A stretch of DNA of 64,000 bases from Adiantum capillus-veneris (GCA_014529385.2 CM043959.1:5202045-5266044), one strand, 5' to 3'. Positions 22,430-33,867 are shown, counted from the stretch's first letter. Notes: generated by a model from the sequence alone, not told the origin. A program made the numbers and translations.

Positions 22430-24900
22430 AGCAAAATTTACCTCACCAGAGTTGGCCATCAAGTTGGGCATCAAAGCCGAAGAGATGGGATGGGGTACAC
22501 AACATAGGTAGGGTTGGCATGACTTGGCCACTCAGAGTGTGTAACACCTATCACTGGAAAGTTGTTTCTACATATTTAGTCATATGTGGATATAAAGGAA
22601 TTTTATATCATGCCACTGGAAGGGTGCGATGTGTTGTTGGGAATCCTATGGATGTTTTGTATATATGGAGTGTTGGATGTCTTCAACAAAAAGATCACCC
22701 TTCAGCATAGGGGAAAAACTCACATCCTTGATGTAAAGCCTCGTGTAGAGCTTAAAGGGGAGTATGTCCTTATTGTATCTGTTTCAGCTATTACTTTTGT
22801 AATTAAGAATCATCTTTCTGCTAATTTTTTCACGTGATGTTTTATATAATTTTTGATCAAATTTATCTATGTTAGGTGAAGAAAGGTCGGCATTTTTGCG
22901 AGAGTTTAGTGACTGTTTTTTGACTCATTACCTTCTTGATTGCCGTCAGACAATCCTGAGGATCATGCGATAGATTTGGTGCCAGGTTGTAACCCACAAA
23001 ATAGGTCTCCGTAGTGGGTTAGTGCGGAGATTGTGGACCAAGTAGAGGAGTTGTTACTAAAAGGGTTGTTTCAACCTAGTCCTTCAACCTTTTGCTTCGT
23101 AGTGCTTCTAGTGCAAAAGAAGGATGGCTCTTGGCGCATGTGTATTGATTATCGTGCGTTGAATAAGAATACCATCAAGAACATGTTTCCTATTTCAAGG
23201 ATTGATAATAAATATTCCATTAGGAAGAGCATGGGGTCTAAGAGGGCCTCTTTATTTGGCAGTTTAAGGGAGTCAAAACTTTAGTATTAAGAAAGCAATC
23301 GAAAAGACAACTTTTGAATTCAAACAGGTAAAACGACTAGTTTGTTTGAATTTAAATTTCCTCCCCAAAATAAAAATCTAGCAAGTAAAACCATATCATG
23401 TAGCATATCTATTGAAAGAGCTCGGCACAAAGATTGCAGATCTATGATCTTTGCTCAAATTGGAAATTATATGTAGGATTTATGGAAGGCCAAAAATTAG
23501 AAAATTGTTCATCTCTCTTTTGGGGGAAAAGTGCATCCTTTGACCACTTTTACACATCTCTTACACACCCACCATTCTTGCACACATGGTGTGGACCTAT
23601 TTGTCAAAATGTTAATCACCTCAATAATCTCATGGCAAATAAAGAGGCCCTCCTAGATCCCATCCTCTTCCTAATGTTGACTGACTAGAGAGTGCTACAA
23701 TTTTCAGCAGGATAGATCTTAAGATGGGTACCATCAAAGTCATATCTGGCTAGAGGATGTGCATAAGGATGCATTTAGGATGACATTTGGTCTGTATGAT
23801 CTCTTAGTGATGGCTCTCAGTCTTACAAATGCTCCTGCTAAGTTGAATAACATGATGCATCATATCTTCCGCCCACATCAAAAGTTTGTCGGCACATTCT
23901 TTGATGACATGATAGTCTATTCAAAGAATGAAGAGGAGCATAGGCGTCACTTGACCATTGTGTCCAAAGAGCTATGTATCACAGGTTTCTTGTCAATCCT
24001 AAGAAACGTGAATTCTTCTTCGAGGAGATCCACTTTCTTTGCCACATAGTGTCTAAGGATGGTGTTTAAATGGATCCTGCCAAGGTTGAAGCAATCAAGA
24101 CATGGCAAGATTTGAAGACTGTGCATGATGTCCATAGCTTCTTGGGCTTATGCTCTTACTACAGAAGATTTATAAGGAACTTTGTCGAGATTGCTTCACC
24201 CCTTCATGCTCTACAAAAGAAAGAGGCCACGTTCAAGTGGACACAAGAAGAGATTTCATCTTTTAAACTCTTAAAGACCTGAATTTGGATGCAGTAATTA
24301 TCTTACTAGATCTCAATAAGTCATTTGTGGTCTAGCGTGATGTGTGTGGCAAGAGTATTGGAGTAGTGTTAATGCAAGATGGTCGGGTAGTAGCTTATGA
24401 GAGAAAAATCTTGCAAGGGCCAGAAAAGACTATGAAAATCTATGAGAAAGAGCTATTGATTGTGATTCATTCACTTTCTAGTTGGAAGCTTTACCTGCTA
24501 GGTGTTGATTTTGTTGTCCAAGCAGATCATCGGACCTTGCGATACTTCTTGACACAGTGAACGTTATCCAAAAAGCATATGCGATAGGAAGACATTCTCT
24601 CTATGTTCCAGTTTTAGATTCTTCATGTGAAAGGCAAGAAGAATGTTGTGGCTGATGCGTTATCAAATAAGCCACAAATTTCACCTATGTCAATTCCTTA
24701 TCATCAAGAGCTTGATGACATGAAGGAACAATATGCTATTGATGAAGATTTTGCAAGGATCTTTGATCAATTGCAAGATGGGAAATGCCATGAGCATTAC
24801 CTCCTCAAGGATGGTTTTATGATGATGCATGGATGACCATGTGTCACTACGCCATTGCGAAATAAGGTTATGGTAGAAATCCATGTCCCACCATATGAAG
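22430..24900 (+). pseudogene. gypsy protease-RT-RNase H remnant (Gypsy-B)
   Basis: Order of domains: end of retropepsin with FYIMPLEGCDVLLGI (about 22595); RT entry with [22 protein letters not shown] (about 23110-23175); the inserted MITE; RT with FRMTFGLYDLLVM, LTNAP and FFDD (about 23770-23920), the catalytic Asp pair; the thumb with VHSFLGLCSYYRRFI (about 24130); RNase H with YEKELLIVIHSL and VQADHRTLRYF (24430-24560) and VADALS (about 24650). It would copy element RNA to DNA in the particle. At least four stops or frameshifts break the frame. It ends at the Gypsy-A insertion. Confidence 0.9.
23218..23676. mobile_element. 459-bp MITE-like insertion with 41-bp terminal inverted repeats
   Basis: Left end 23218-23258 starts CATTAGGAAGAGCATGGGGT. 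The right end 23636-23676, read in reverse, starts CATTAGGAAGAGGATGGGAT. The 41-bp arms differ at three positions. It interrupts the RT of Gypsy-B between the YRALNKN block and the catalytic region. The interior has no transposase. I could not see a clear target-site duplication, so the superfamily is open. Confidence 0.88.
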
Positions 24901-24901
24901 G
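24897..24901 (+). repeat. left target-site duplication of Gypsy-A (GAAGG)
   Basis: GAAGG here and GTAGG at 33868-33872 flank Gypsy-A. One base differs. Both sides belong to the Gypsy-B integrase region. Confidence 0.7.
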
Positions 24902-25800
24902 TGTTAAGAGATAGATCAAACGGGTACCCACCTGACCGGACACGTAGCCGGACATCACATTTGTACTTTATTAGTTTCCTGAGCTAGTGTAGTGATACTC
25001 TGTGTAAATCCTAATTCCAAAGTAGCAGGTCAATTCCATGAGTTGTAATGCTATCATGACATTTGTAGAAGTCCATGTGAGCCGGCCACTGGTCATTTAG
25101 AAATCCCTAGGTATAAAGGTCAATAACCTTAATGTGAAAGGGAGGCTTATCTTTAGAGATAAAGGAGCTCTGTTGTACGTACGCTCAAGCGACTACAAAG
25201 CTCCAACTTGTAATCATCGCAGCTATTGATTGGCTAATCTATTTTCAGTTTTGAAACTTGCATTGTATTCCTCTCTCTTTGATCTTTTATTTAAGTGTAG
25301 CATTGTCAGTTTTGTGGTGGTTCACGACTATGCATCTGTGAGCATTATGTAGATTTGAGTGCTTAAACCATTGTTTTTAGTCGTTTTGATCACAAGAGAG
25401 TGTTCTTAGATCGTAGCGAGACCTTTTTGGATAGTTCTGCTGCAGTTTTCAAGACCTTTTCTATGATGGAGCATGATTTTTGTACGTAGTTGGACTTGGT
25501 AGGATAGTGCGCCTAGGTGTCCTAGAGCTCCTCCTAAAGGTTTGTTGCATTTCGAGTCTATTCGAGTGCCAAAATGGTGTGATGACCTAGAGCTGTGAGA
25601 AGGGACATAGGCAAATTTCCCTCATCTTTGAGTGTTGGTTTGCTTGTTGAGCTAGTGTGTTTGCTTGTTAAGGTTCACTTCTTGAGATTGACGATCTCAA
25701 AGAGTCTTTGTGCCCCATCCGAGTCACTTCCTTGAGTATTGACATTATGTTAGTGTCCGATAGCTATGCTACAGATGTCCGTCGTGGCGACCCGCTAACA
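24902..25800 (+). repeat. 5' LTR of Gypsy-A
   Basis: It runs from TGTTAAGAGATAGATC to GACCCGCTAACA and aligns base for base, with scattered differences and small indels, with 32955-33867. It has TG/CA ends. Confidence 0.95.
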
Positions 25801-25820
25801 TTGGCTCCACTATTGGGGAT
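25801..25820 (+). other. putative primer-binding region of Gypsy-A
   Basis: TTGGCTCCACTATTGGGGAT directly follows the LTR. Position and the TTGG(C/T)NCC...TTG..GGGA pattern parallel the TTTGGTGCCGTTGTCGGGA site of Gypsy-D. I do not assign the tRNA. Confidence 0.6.
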
Positions 25821-28322
25821 ATGATACTTAGATGGTGAGTGACCTAGTGCGTATTTAGAGCATTCTTTTTTGAAGATTTGTTTCATTCCATTTACAGATT
25901 ATCAGTGAAGCAGTTAGACACATGGTTTAGTGCGTGGTAGAGTATAGAAGTCGAGGACTTGCTAGATCTATTCTCGATGGGTAAAGAGGGTTGTGAGTGA
26001 GATAGCCAAAAGAATTCCATTCTTTGATTTTCTCTATGCTTTCAGAGTGCTTTTTCGTATTCCGTTGCAACTTTATTTTGTACCATTCTATTTGTTTTTG
26101 TTTCATGTTTCATTTCAGTACTTGGGATTAGAGTAAGTAGAAACTACCACCATCAAATTTGGGCTAAAAGATTGAGAAAAAAAAGGGTGAGAACCATATT
26201 TTGGCCAAAATGACCATAACTATGAAATTCTGAAAGTTTGATGGTAGAGAGCTCAAAAGTGATCCAAATTCAAAAATTTGTGGATCTAGAGAGTCTGTTT
26301 AGCAATCTGGAAAGTTTGACCAGATTCTGTGGAGGAACATGGATCGCGATCCATGTACCCCAGAGACCATTTTGGCAGAAAACTCATAAGTGACAATGTG
26401 CATCAGTGGGACATTGCTCTCATCAAGTTTGCTTGAAAGTAAAACTCAAAAATCACATCAAAATTGATTGTTAGGGCATAAACAACACAACAGACATTCA
26501 AACACAGAAGTTGCATTTTTTTTCAACCTTTTGGGATTCAAATTCAAAAAGGGCTAAGATTTGGCTTCTACAGAGAATTGAGAACCAACATAACAAAATT
26601 CATGAAAAAATGATGTCAAACATGGATCGTGATCCATATACCTTTTGACATTGGGGGCTGATATTTGACAAGTACATCCTTGATAACGAGTGGAACAACT
26701 TTGCCAAAAGGGACCATGTCAAAAAATTGAAAAAAGTTGGTCAAATAGCCAAATACAGAAATTAGTCAAAAACTGCAAAGCAGACATAAAAACTCACTTT
26801 TGATAGAGAAAAATTGTCCAAATCCAAAAAGAAGTGGTGGAATAGACTACTGACACTGCAGGTAACCATCAAGACAAATTTGGTGTTCAGATGTGATGGA
26901 ACATGGAACGCGATCCATGTACCTCATGAAAAAAATTTAAATTTTTTTTTGGCTCAGATTTGAGCAGTAGGTAGCTGAGATATAGACAAACACTTTTCCC
27001 AAAAGAACCAAATGCAAAAAATTTGTAAAAAGTGGTCAAAAGAGCAAAAAACAGTTCAGGTGAAAACCCTAAAATAGACCTAGAGATTGACTTTTGCCTG
27101 GCCTAAACAAGTCCAAATCATACAAAAACCGTATAGCAAGAATCAAGAGACCAAGGACAAGCTGAGAGTCAAGTTTCATTACCATCTGACACATAGGTAC
27201 ATGGATCGCGATCCATGTTCCTCTGTCACATACTGAGACCAAACTTGCACCATAGCTAGAGGACATCACAAGCACTCTAGTGGTCTTTTCAAAAGTGAAT
27301 TTGGATATCAAAAACCAAAACAAAAGCCCAGAACTGCCAAGCACTCTGACAAAGTGTCAGAAGACCGAACTTTCAATCCAAATATCCATTTCAAAAAAAT
27401 TGATACCATAGGACCTCCTAATCATGATGAATCTGATAGTACCAAGAAAAGTCAATTTAGGCTCCAAACATGGATCGCGGTCCATGTACCCATAGTGGCA
27501 CCTTAACCTTAAACTTTTTAGATTAGTAGTGTATACACAAGAAAACATATTCCCAAGTCCATTTTTGAAAAAAATTGAGCAAATTTTGGTCAAAAACAGG
27601 TGACATACTAAAAACCGCAGTGCAGACCTAGTACTGAGCATTTGATCTATCAAACCAAGTCCAAATCCAAAAAGATTTGATATTTAGCTTGTGGACATAG
27701 TTAGGAACAAACTCTTAAGAGATCAAGTCTAGATGTCGTTGAACATGGATCACGATCCATGTACCTCAACCTCAGAATTTGATGAAAATTGGCACAGAGC
27801 CTGCACATGACATTGTCTACACACATTCAAAATTTGGAAAAAGAAAGTTGACAGAGGAACATGGATCGTGATCCATGTACCTCAACATAGTGGGGGTATC
27901 TGACTTGGTGATCTTGTAGGCATACTTGAGTACATCTCAAATCTCAAGTTTGAGCTAAAAATACCTTCTGGAGACCAAGATACAAGCCAAAGTTCCTGTG
28001 TTCTGGTCTTGGAATTGTTCCAACTATAGTTCACTAAAATTTCTCTAACTTTTGATACACAACTCCAAATTGAGTCTAGTATAGGCAGGAAGAAAGCTCA
28101 ATTTTCCCAAGTTTCCTAAATTCAAACATTTAGGGTGCCCCAAGACTAATTCCAGAGACCAAAAAGTCACAAATTCCTGACTTTTGAGAGACCTTACCAG
28201 GGGCAAAAAGGGATAAGTTGCACTAAGCCAAAGGGGTCTTGTAAGAGACTACCTTGAGACTTTTGAGTGTCTTAACCATGAAAAATCATCCACCACCAAG
28301 GTTCTCTACTCCACTCAAAGAC
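25821..28322 (+). other. long untranslated leader of Gypsy-A
   Basis: About 2.5 kb between primer site and gag with no coding domain. From about 26060 it consists of diverged repeats of roughly 280 bp, recognisable by shared blocks such as AAAAAGT(T)GGTCAAA, CCGCAGTGCAGACCTAG (and its relatives AACTGCAAAGCAGAC) and AAGTCCAAATC. Each unit carries one palindrome, listed separately. Confidence 0.8.
26337..27878. repeat. array of seven conserved 20-bp palindromes
   Basis: Consensus ACATGGATCGCGATCCATGT, usually followed by ACCTC. Copies: 26337-26356 (perfect), 26620-26639, 26901-26920, 27199-27218 (perfect), 27468-27487, 27743-27762, 27859-27878. Start-to-start distances are 283, 281, 298, 269, 275 and 116 bp. 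The imperfect copies differ from consensus by one or two bases, mostly G/A or C/T changes at the central CGCG, while the sequence between copies is strongly diverged. Confidence 0.97.
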
Positions 28323-30680
28323 ATGGAAAACGCTACAATGCCAACAACAGTGGGAATGGGAGAATACATAGAGGAGAGGCATCCTTCTGATTAATAAACC
28401 GAACGTGAGATTCTTCAAAACCAATGAATCCATGAGAGTTCTAACGGATTATACTCATGAGGGTTTATATAGGTTCAGGAACGGGGATAAATACATCTTC
28501 TACACGTGTGTATATACAGATGCCCACGGAGTGCAAGTTTTGATGGTAGATAAGTATGGAAGAGAGTACAAACTTGTTTATCCAATTGACTTAGAAAAAT
28601 ACATATACAAGGGTACTCCGATCTCTACTTACTTTCAACCAATAATGATGTCTGAGCACATATATGAGAGTATCCCATTGAGATTTTCTCCAATACAAGA
28701 GGTGAGAGATAGAGACATCTTTCCAAGAGACCACAAATTGGTTAGATTAGTGACTGAACCACAACAATTAAGACCATATTAAGTGGGTCAATATGTCAAA
28801 CTAAAATACGATGGATCAGCGGATCCATATGCTCATGTCTCTCTCTTCAAACAAGTTTTGAGGGCTGAACATATTGCAGATTTCTATACTCAATATGAGG
28901 GATTTGGATTGAAATTAGAAGGAACATCTTTGACTTGGTTCTAATTGCAAGGCCTATGGAGAGGTGACTAAAGATACAGAAAACGCGACTAGTGGTGCCT
29001 CATCTCCAAAGAGCGGACCCACAACAAAGCAAGATGTTCAACCTCCTATGGTGCAAAGCTTTGACCAAGTGGTCAAAGAGGCGATTAGAAGAATAAACCA
29101 AGGCTACAAACAGAACCTAAAGGTGCAAAAATCTCAATTGAGGAGATGTAATACTTGTGAAGGGGATCACCCCACTCCATGGTGTAGCACTCAGCCAAAG
29201 ACACAACGTGTGCTAGAGAACCAAACACCTCTTTTGAATGATGGTAGAGCAGTAGTCAACTGTGCTCAATCAACGTATGTGCCACAACCCGTGAAAAACC
29301 AATACTCCCTGGATAGAAATGCACTCATGTTCATAGCCAATTAGGAGTATGGTTCAAAGAACATCCTCACAAGGCAAGAACAAGCATCGGCTGGATCATC
29401 AGCTATGAAACAAAAAGGTCCATGCTATAAGTGTGGAGGTGATCATTGGGCATGAAGTTGTCCAAACAAGGGTCCGCAAATAGAATGAATTGTATTCTAT
29501 GATGGTCGTGGGAGAGACCATGTACGCCAACACTGTGCTAAAAATCCAGACTACAAAGGGGAAGCAACAATTAATGTTGTAGGCGTGATGCCTTCTTCAA
29601 GAAAATCCGAGGTAGAACCCGTGATTCCTTTGAACGTAATGACTCGACCTCAAGCTCAAGAAGTTGTTAAAAACGCAATCGTTGAGGAGGAAACATTGCC
29701 TGTTCAAACAGAAATCGAAAACTTATCGCGATGAGAACTACAAGAAAATCATGGAAAGACAAATGAGACAAAATGAAAGAAAAAAGGTTACAGGAGAAAG
29801 CTGCTTTGGAAACAAAATTAAATCAAACAAAATAACAGCTTAGACGAGAGAAAGAAAGTAAGAAAAACGCAAAGGGACCTAAAGAGTCAAAGACTAACTC
29901 GGGAGGTTCAGTCTTGGTCGACAAAGTCTTTGAACCTTTAGATGCAATTTTGAAGGCCTATGAAGGTAGGCTAAACCCCAATCAAACCCAAGAGGATAGA
30001 TGGCTGGCATATCCTCATCTAGGGTATAAAAAAGAGAGGTTGCAAATGTGCAAGGAGCTCATCTGGACTGCCCAAGCTCTTATGGAACCACATATTCCAG
30101 ATGCTCCAAAAACAAAGGTGCTAATCCGCAAAAAATCAAGGAATTGGAAAGTCATGGTATTGTAAACAGAGAGGAAGAGCTAGGAGTTGAGGCACCTTTA
30201 GATACAAGGGAAGTAGAAAATACCACAGATGGGGTGGGCTCACAACCAGCGATGCCTATTCCGGAGGTAGAAGAACCGTGGCCACAAACCTTATGGGAAT
30301 CAATAAGAAACCAAAAAGACGGTAATACTACTTTACAATCAACACCTATCCCTAAGATAAACATGGATCAGGAAATTTTCCCACGGGATATAAGATCTCT
30401 ATATGGGGATGTCAGGTCTGTAGCATTTGAAGAGAGTAAACCACGCTCTCTAAAGACTTTGCCATCTTTCATAGGAAAACTCAAAACAAAATTGGAGGTT
30501 AAAATTGTACCTTCTGAGTGGAAAGCCACACCAAAAATGATGGATACCATGAGCTTGCATGAATTGATGTCTTCTCCTATACAATGCACACTTTATCTCT
30601 CAGAGCTACTAAAAATTAGGCCACATCTATGGGACCAAATGGCAAAAAACTTGGAAAACATGGGATTGAAAATCCCTTGA
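28323..30680 (+). pseudogene. gypsy gag of Gypsy-A
   Basis: A possible start ATG is at 28323 (MENATMPTTVG), soon followed by stops. The frame resumes at 28405-28782 (N-terminal Tyr-rich part). A shortened retrotransposon-gag core (YDGSADPYAHVSLF, YEGFGLKLEGTSLTWF, about 28808-28942) breaks off after LTWF, indicating an internal deletion. Zinc knuckles follow: CNTCEGDHPTPWC (about 29147) and CYKCGGDHW with a stop inside (about 29423); a third has lost its first cysteine. The Lys/Glu-rich linker continues to 30680. Gag forms the particle and binds RNA. Confidence 0.82.
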
Positions 30681-30704
30681 CAATACCAGCTTGCAGACAA
30701 AAAC

Positions 30705-31124
30705 ATGGATGACACCTTGCCTAAGAAGCCACAGACAAAGCCAATAACAGTAAATAAGGTGGGTGACTATTGTGAAGGAGAAGAAGGAAACACCACCTTA
30801 CCACTTGAGTACAAAGGAATAAAGACGGTTGCTATATTAGATAGTGGGGCAGGAATTGCCATTGCAATCAAAGAAATATGGAAAAAATGGGGAAAGCCTG
30901 CTCTTACAAAAAATCGAATGAAATTGCAATTAGCAAATGGATACGTGGAGAAACCGATTGGAATACTAGAACAAATCATTGTATCCTCGTGTGGCATACA
31001 ATATGAGCAAAGCTTTGCCATAATGAATTTTGTTAAGAGCAACAACTTTGATATCATATTGGGTAGACCATTCATGAGTCATTCAAAATGGTACAAGACT
31101 GGGGCTATGACTATATCTACTTGA
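30705..31124 (+). CDS. retropepsin (aspartic protease) domain of Gypsy-A, open
   Basis: An open stretch of 139 codons contains AILDSGAGIAI (catalytic Asp-Ser-Gly at about 30838) and, 70-odd residues later, FDIILGRPFMSHSKW, the usual ILG flap-side block. Retropepsins are dimers that cut the Gag-Pol polyprotein in the particle. The active site is intact, unlike the Asn-substituted copy in Gypsy-E. It would be expressed as part of a polyprotein, so the first ATG shown need not be a real start. Confidence 0.85.
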   Translation: MDDTLPKKPQTKPITVNKVGDYCEGEEGNTTLPLEYKGIKTVAILDSGAGIAIAIKEIWKKWGKPALTKNRMKLQLANGYVEKPIGILEQIIVSSCGIQYEQSFAIMNFVKSNNFDIILGRPFMSHSKWYKTGAMTIST

Positions 31125-31345
31125 GATACAAAGAGGTCACTACAAAAATTAGTGTTAAAGATCATAGTTATAGAGAGGTAGAGAGAACCCCGGGAGAAGA
31201 ATTACACTCCACAACTGAAGACGAAAAGGAGGTACCTGCTTGGTTGCAAAGCAAAGTGCATGTTTGGATGTGCGGAGCTTTGGGGTGTGGAAGTCTTAGA
31301 AAGGAAGATTGCATCCTAGAGTGTTCAATAGAAGATGAATCTTAA
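31125..31345 (+). pseudogene. post-protease region of Gypsy-A, shared with Gypsy-E
   Basis: The frame encodes VTTKISVKDHSYR, VWMCGALG and KEDCILE, which align with VGSITRVNLKDHTYR, IWMCGASE and RKECILE of Gypsy-E at 40455-40655. The match continues (FEPFGWDQILVTLDVS, CNEDGYDII) to about 31475. Function unknown; in Gypsy-E it links protease to RT. Confidence 0.75.
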
Positions 31346-31402
31346 ATTAAGGAACCATTCTCAGAGGAGTTATTTGAACCCTTTGGATGGGATCAAATAC
31401 TG

Positions 31403-32746
31403 GTGACTCTTGATGTTTCCATAAATGAGGTGACCAACACCAAATTTTGCAATGAAGATGGCTATGATATAATTCTCTTATTTACGATAAATGTGTTGAA
31501 GGAAGCTAACGAGGTTTGTAGGTTTGAAATAAAAAAAGGTGAAACAAATAGCTATGTCATGGAGCATGATGCCAAAGTGCAAATGAAGGAAGCAGAGCAA
31601 CCACGAGAATATGTCATCATTGACATACCTAAAGAATCACCAGAAGCTATTTCAAAGAACTCGACTATAAAAAAAAGCACAAATGAAAGCAGATGAAGGA
31701 GCAAAGTTTCCAAGTTCATCAAATGTTCAGCAAGCGCAAGATCAAAAGAAGAACAGAAAGAAGATCGATTGTCTCCTATGATGATCAAATTCAGCATATG
31801 TGGAGAAACAGGACTCAAAATCACATGTTCAGCTCTGAAACATCGACAACCAAAGGTCATTGGGTGGGTAGCATCAAATGAGTCAATCACTGCTCAGGGC
31901 TACTTCCAAGGAAACGCTAATGTTTGGGCCAAAAATCCTAAAGTAATAGCTTGGACCTACCCACCTCAACCAGTGAGTTTTACAAAGAACAAGATGCACT
32001 ATCAACACAAGGCAAAAAACTCAAGAAAGAGAAAGAACAACAACAGAAGGCATCAAAAGCAAAAATCAAAGCAGCAAGAAATGCGACAAGTTTGGGTACC
32101 AAAGTCGGACCTCGGCCAAGCTACCCAACACAAACATGTGAAGCAACGGATGATTCCAGTCAAGCTACTCGAAGCATAAGGATTTTATGAAGGTAAGACA
32201 CAAATATGGTTACCAAAAATTATAGCTGAACCTGGAAAAATGAAGACAAATTAGGAAACAGAAGGCTCCACCCAAAGGCACACAATCAATAGGAAGAGCC
32301 AACAGCCAATCACCACTAAGGGTGCTAAGACCTCTAGATGGATACCTTGTCATCAATTACAAAAACAAGGCTTTTACAACGGAAATCATCAAATCTCACT
32401 ACCAAAGCCTAGTCTCCATCAAGTCATTGAGCAAAAGGATCAAATGCAAAAGACGGTCACATACAGACCAAAGACAAGGTGGGTTCCAAAATCGCTAGTG
32501 AAAACTCAATCACAAAGAACCCACACCTCTCAACAACCGCTTCTCATGGAAATTAACGCAAAGGCTACATCAAACCCTACCAAACCTGAAGGACTTGTTT
32601 CACAAAGTAGTGTGGAACATACGACAAGCAAGTCAAGAGGAGCCAAAATTTGCCAACCTTCTCGGCAGAATGGTGGCCTCCAAAGACTAGCACAATGGAA
32701 GAGGCCTAAATTTCTAGAACTTATGGAGTTGGGTTTCTGGCCTTGA
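31403..32746 (+). pseudogene. 3' open region of Gypsy-A with WVPK motifs
   Basis: Overlapping open pieces (31403-31696, 31769-32179, 32444-32746) are very rich in Lys, Gln, Ser and Thr. A short motif recurs: RQVWVPK (32081-32104), QIWLPK (32201-32218), RWIPC (about 32336) and RWVPK (about 32477), 110-140 bp apart. Gypsy-E has RQIWVPK and RIWVPK after its integrase (45260-45314), so this is the polyprotein C-terminus retained after loss of RT-integrase. Function unknown. Confidence 0.65.
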
Positions 32747-32941
32747 ACAGGTAAGTCCAAGTCACCATTAACAAAGATCAAATCACGTATCAATAACATG
32801 GCATATATGAATCACTCAAGGAAGGGGGGAGCGTCATCAATGCCAAAGCTCTTTCGAAGCTAACAAACAACGTTGAAGACAAAGCTAAAGACAACCCTAT
32901 GACAAGACTGCACAAGGTCGTGTCAAGGGATGACACGATTT

Positions 32942-32954
32942 AGGAAGGGGGGAA
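32942..32954 (+). other. polypurine tract of Gypsy-A
   Basis: AGGAAGGGGGGAA directly precedes the 3' LTR, the expected plus-strand primer. Confidence 0.92.
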
Positions 32955-33867
32955 TGTTAAGAGACGGATTGAATGGGCGCCCCCCGGCCGGACACGTAGC
33001 CGGACACCACACTTGTACTCTATTAGTTTCCTGAGCTAGTGTAGTGATACTCTGTGTAAATCGTAATTCCAGAGTAGCAAGTCAATTCCATGAGTTGTAA
33101 TGTTGTCATGACATTTGTAAAAGTCCTTGTGAGCTGGCCACTAGCCATTTAGAAATCCCTAGGTATAAAGGTCAATAACCTTAATGTGAAAGGGACGCTT
33201 ATCATTAGAGAAGAAAAGAGCTCTGTTGTACGTACGCTCAAGCGACTACGAAGCTCCAACTTGTAATCATCGTAGCTATTGATTGGGTACTCCGTTTTCA
33301 GTTTTGAAACTTGTATTGTGTTCCTCTCTCTTTGCTCTTTCATTTAAGTGTAAGCATTGTCAGTTTTGTGGTGGTTTGCGACTACGTGTCTGTGAGACTT
33401 AATTGCAGATTTGAGTGCTTAAATCATTGTTTTTAGTCGTTTTGACCATAAGAGAGTGTTCTTAGACCATAGGGTGACCTTTTTGGATAGTTCTGTTGCA
33501 ATTTTCAAGACTTTTTTCATGATGGATCGTGATTTTGGTACCTTGTTGGATTGCGACCAGACTTGGTAGAATAGTGACCCTAGGTGTCTTAGAGCTCCTC
33601 CTAAAGTTTTGTTGCATTTCGAGTCTGTTGGAGTGCCGAAATGGCGTGATGACCTAGAGCTATGAGAAAGGACATAGACAGATTTCCCTGATCTTTGAGT
33701 GTTGGTTTGCTTGTTGAGCTAGTGTGTTTGCTTGTTAAGGTTCACTTCTTGAGATTGCCGATCTCAAAGAGTCTCTGTGTCTCATCGGAGTCACTTCCCT
33801 GAGTATTGACATTATTTTAGTGCCCGATAGCTATGCTACAGACGTTCGTCACGGCGACCCGCTAACA
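32955..33867 (+). repeat. 3' LTR of Gypsy-A
   Basis: It starts TGTTAAGAGACGGATT and ends GACCCGCTAACA. It is 913 bp against 899 bp for the 5' copy. Dozens of substitutions and small indels separate the two, so the insertion is not very recent. Confidence 0.95.

Larger units (their letters stand above)
24902..33867 (+). mobile_element. Gypsy-A: complete LTR element without RT or integrase
   Basis: Two LTRs (899 and 913 bp), a primer region, a 2.5-kb leader with a palindrome array, gag, retropepsin, a 3' open region and a polypurine tract are all present, and 5-bp flanks nearly match. Between protease (ends 31124) and polypurine tract (32942) there are about 1.8 kb with no RT, RNase H or integrase motif. 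Gag and protease resemble Gypsy-E, which has a full pol, so Gypsy-A looks like a non-autonomous relative that depended on enzymes supplied in trans. It is nested in Gypsy-B and is therefore younger. Confidence 0.9.

Noticed and set aside
23434-23688. 84-codon frame as a transposase of the 459-bp insertion
   Set aside because: It crosses the right terminal repeat and has no catalytic motif.
26337-27878. CRISPR-like array
   Set aside because: Regular spacing is present, but the repeats are palindromes 260 bp apart in a plant retroelement leader, the intervals are repeats themselves, and there are no cas genes.
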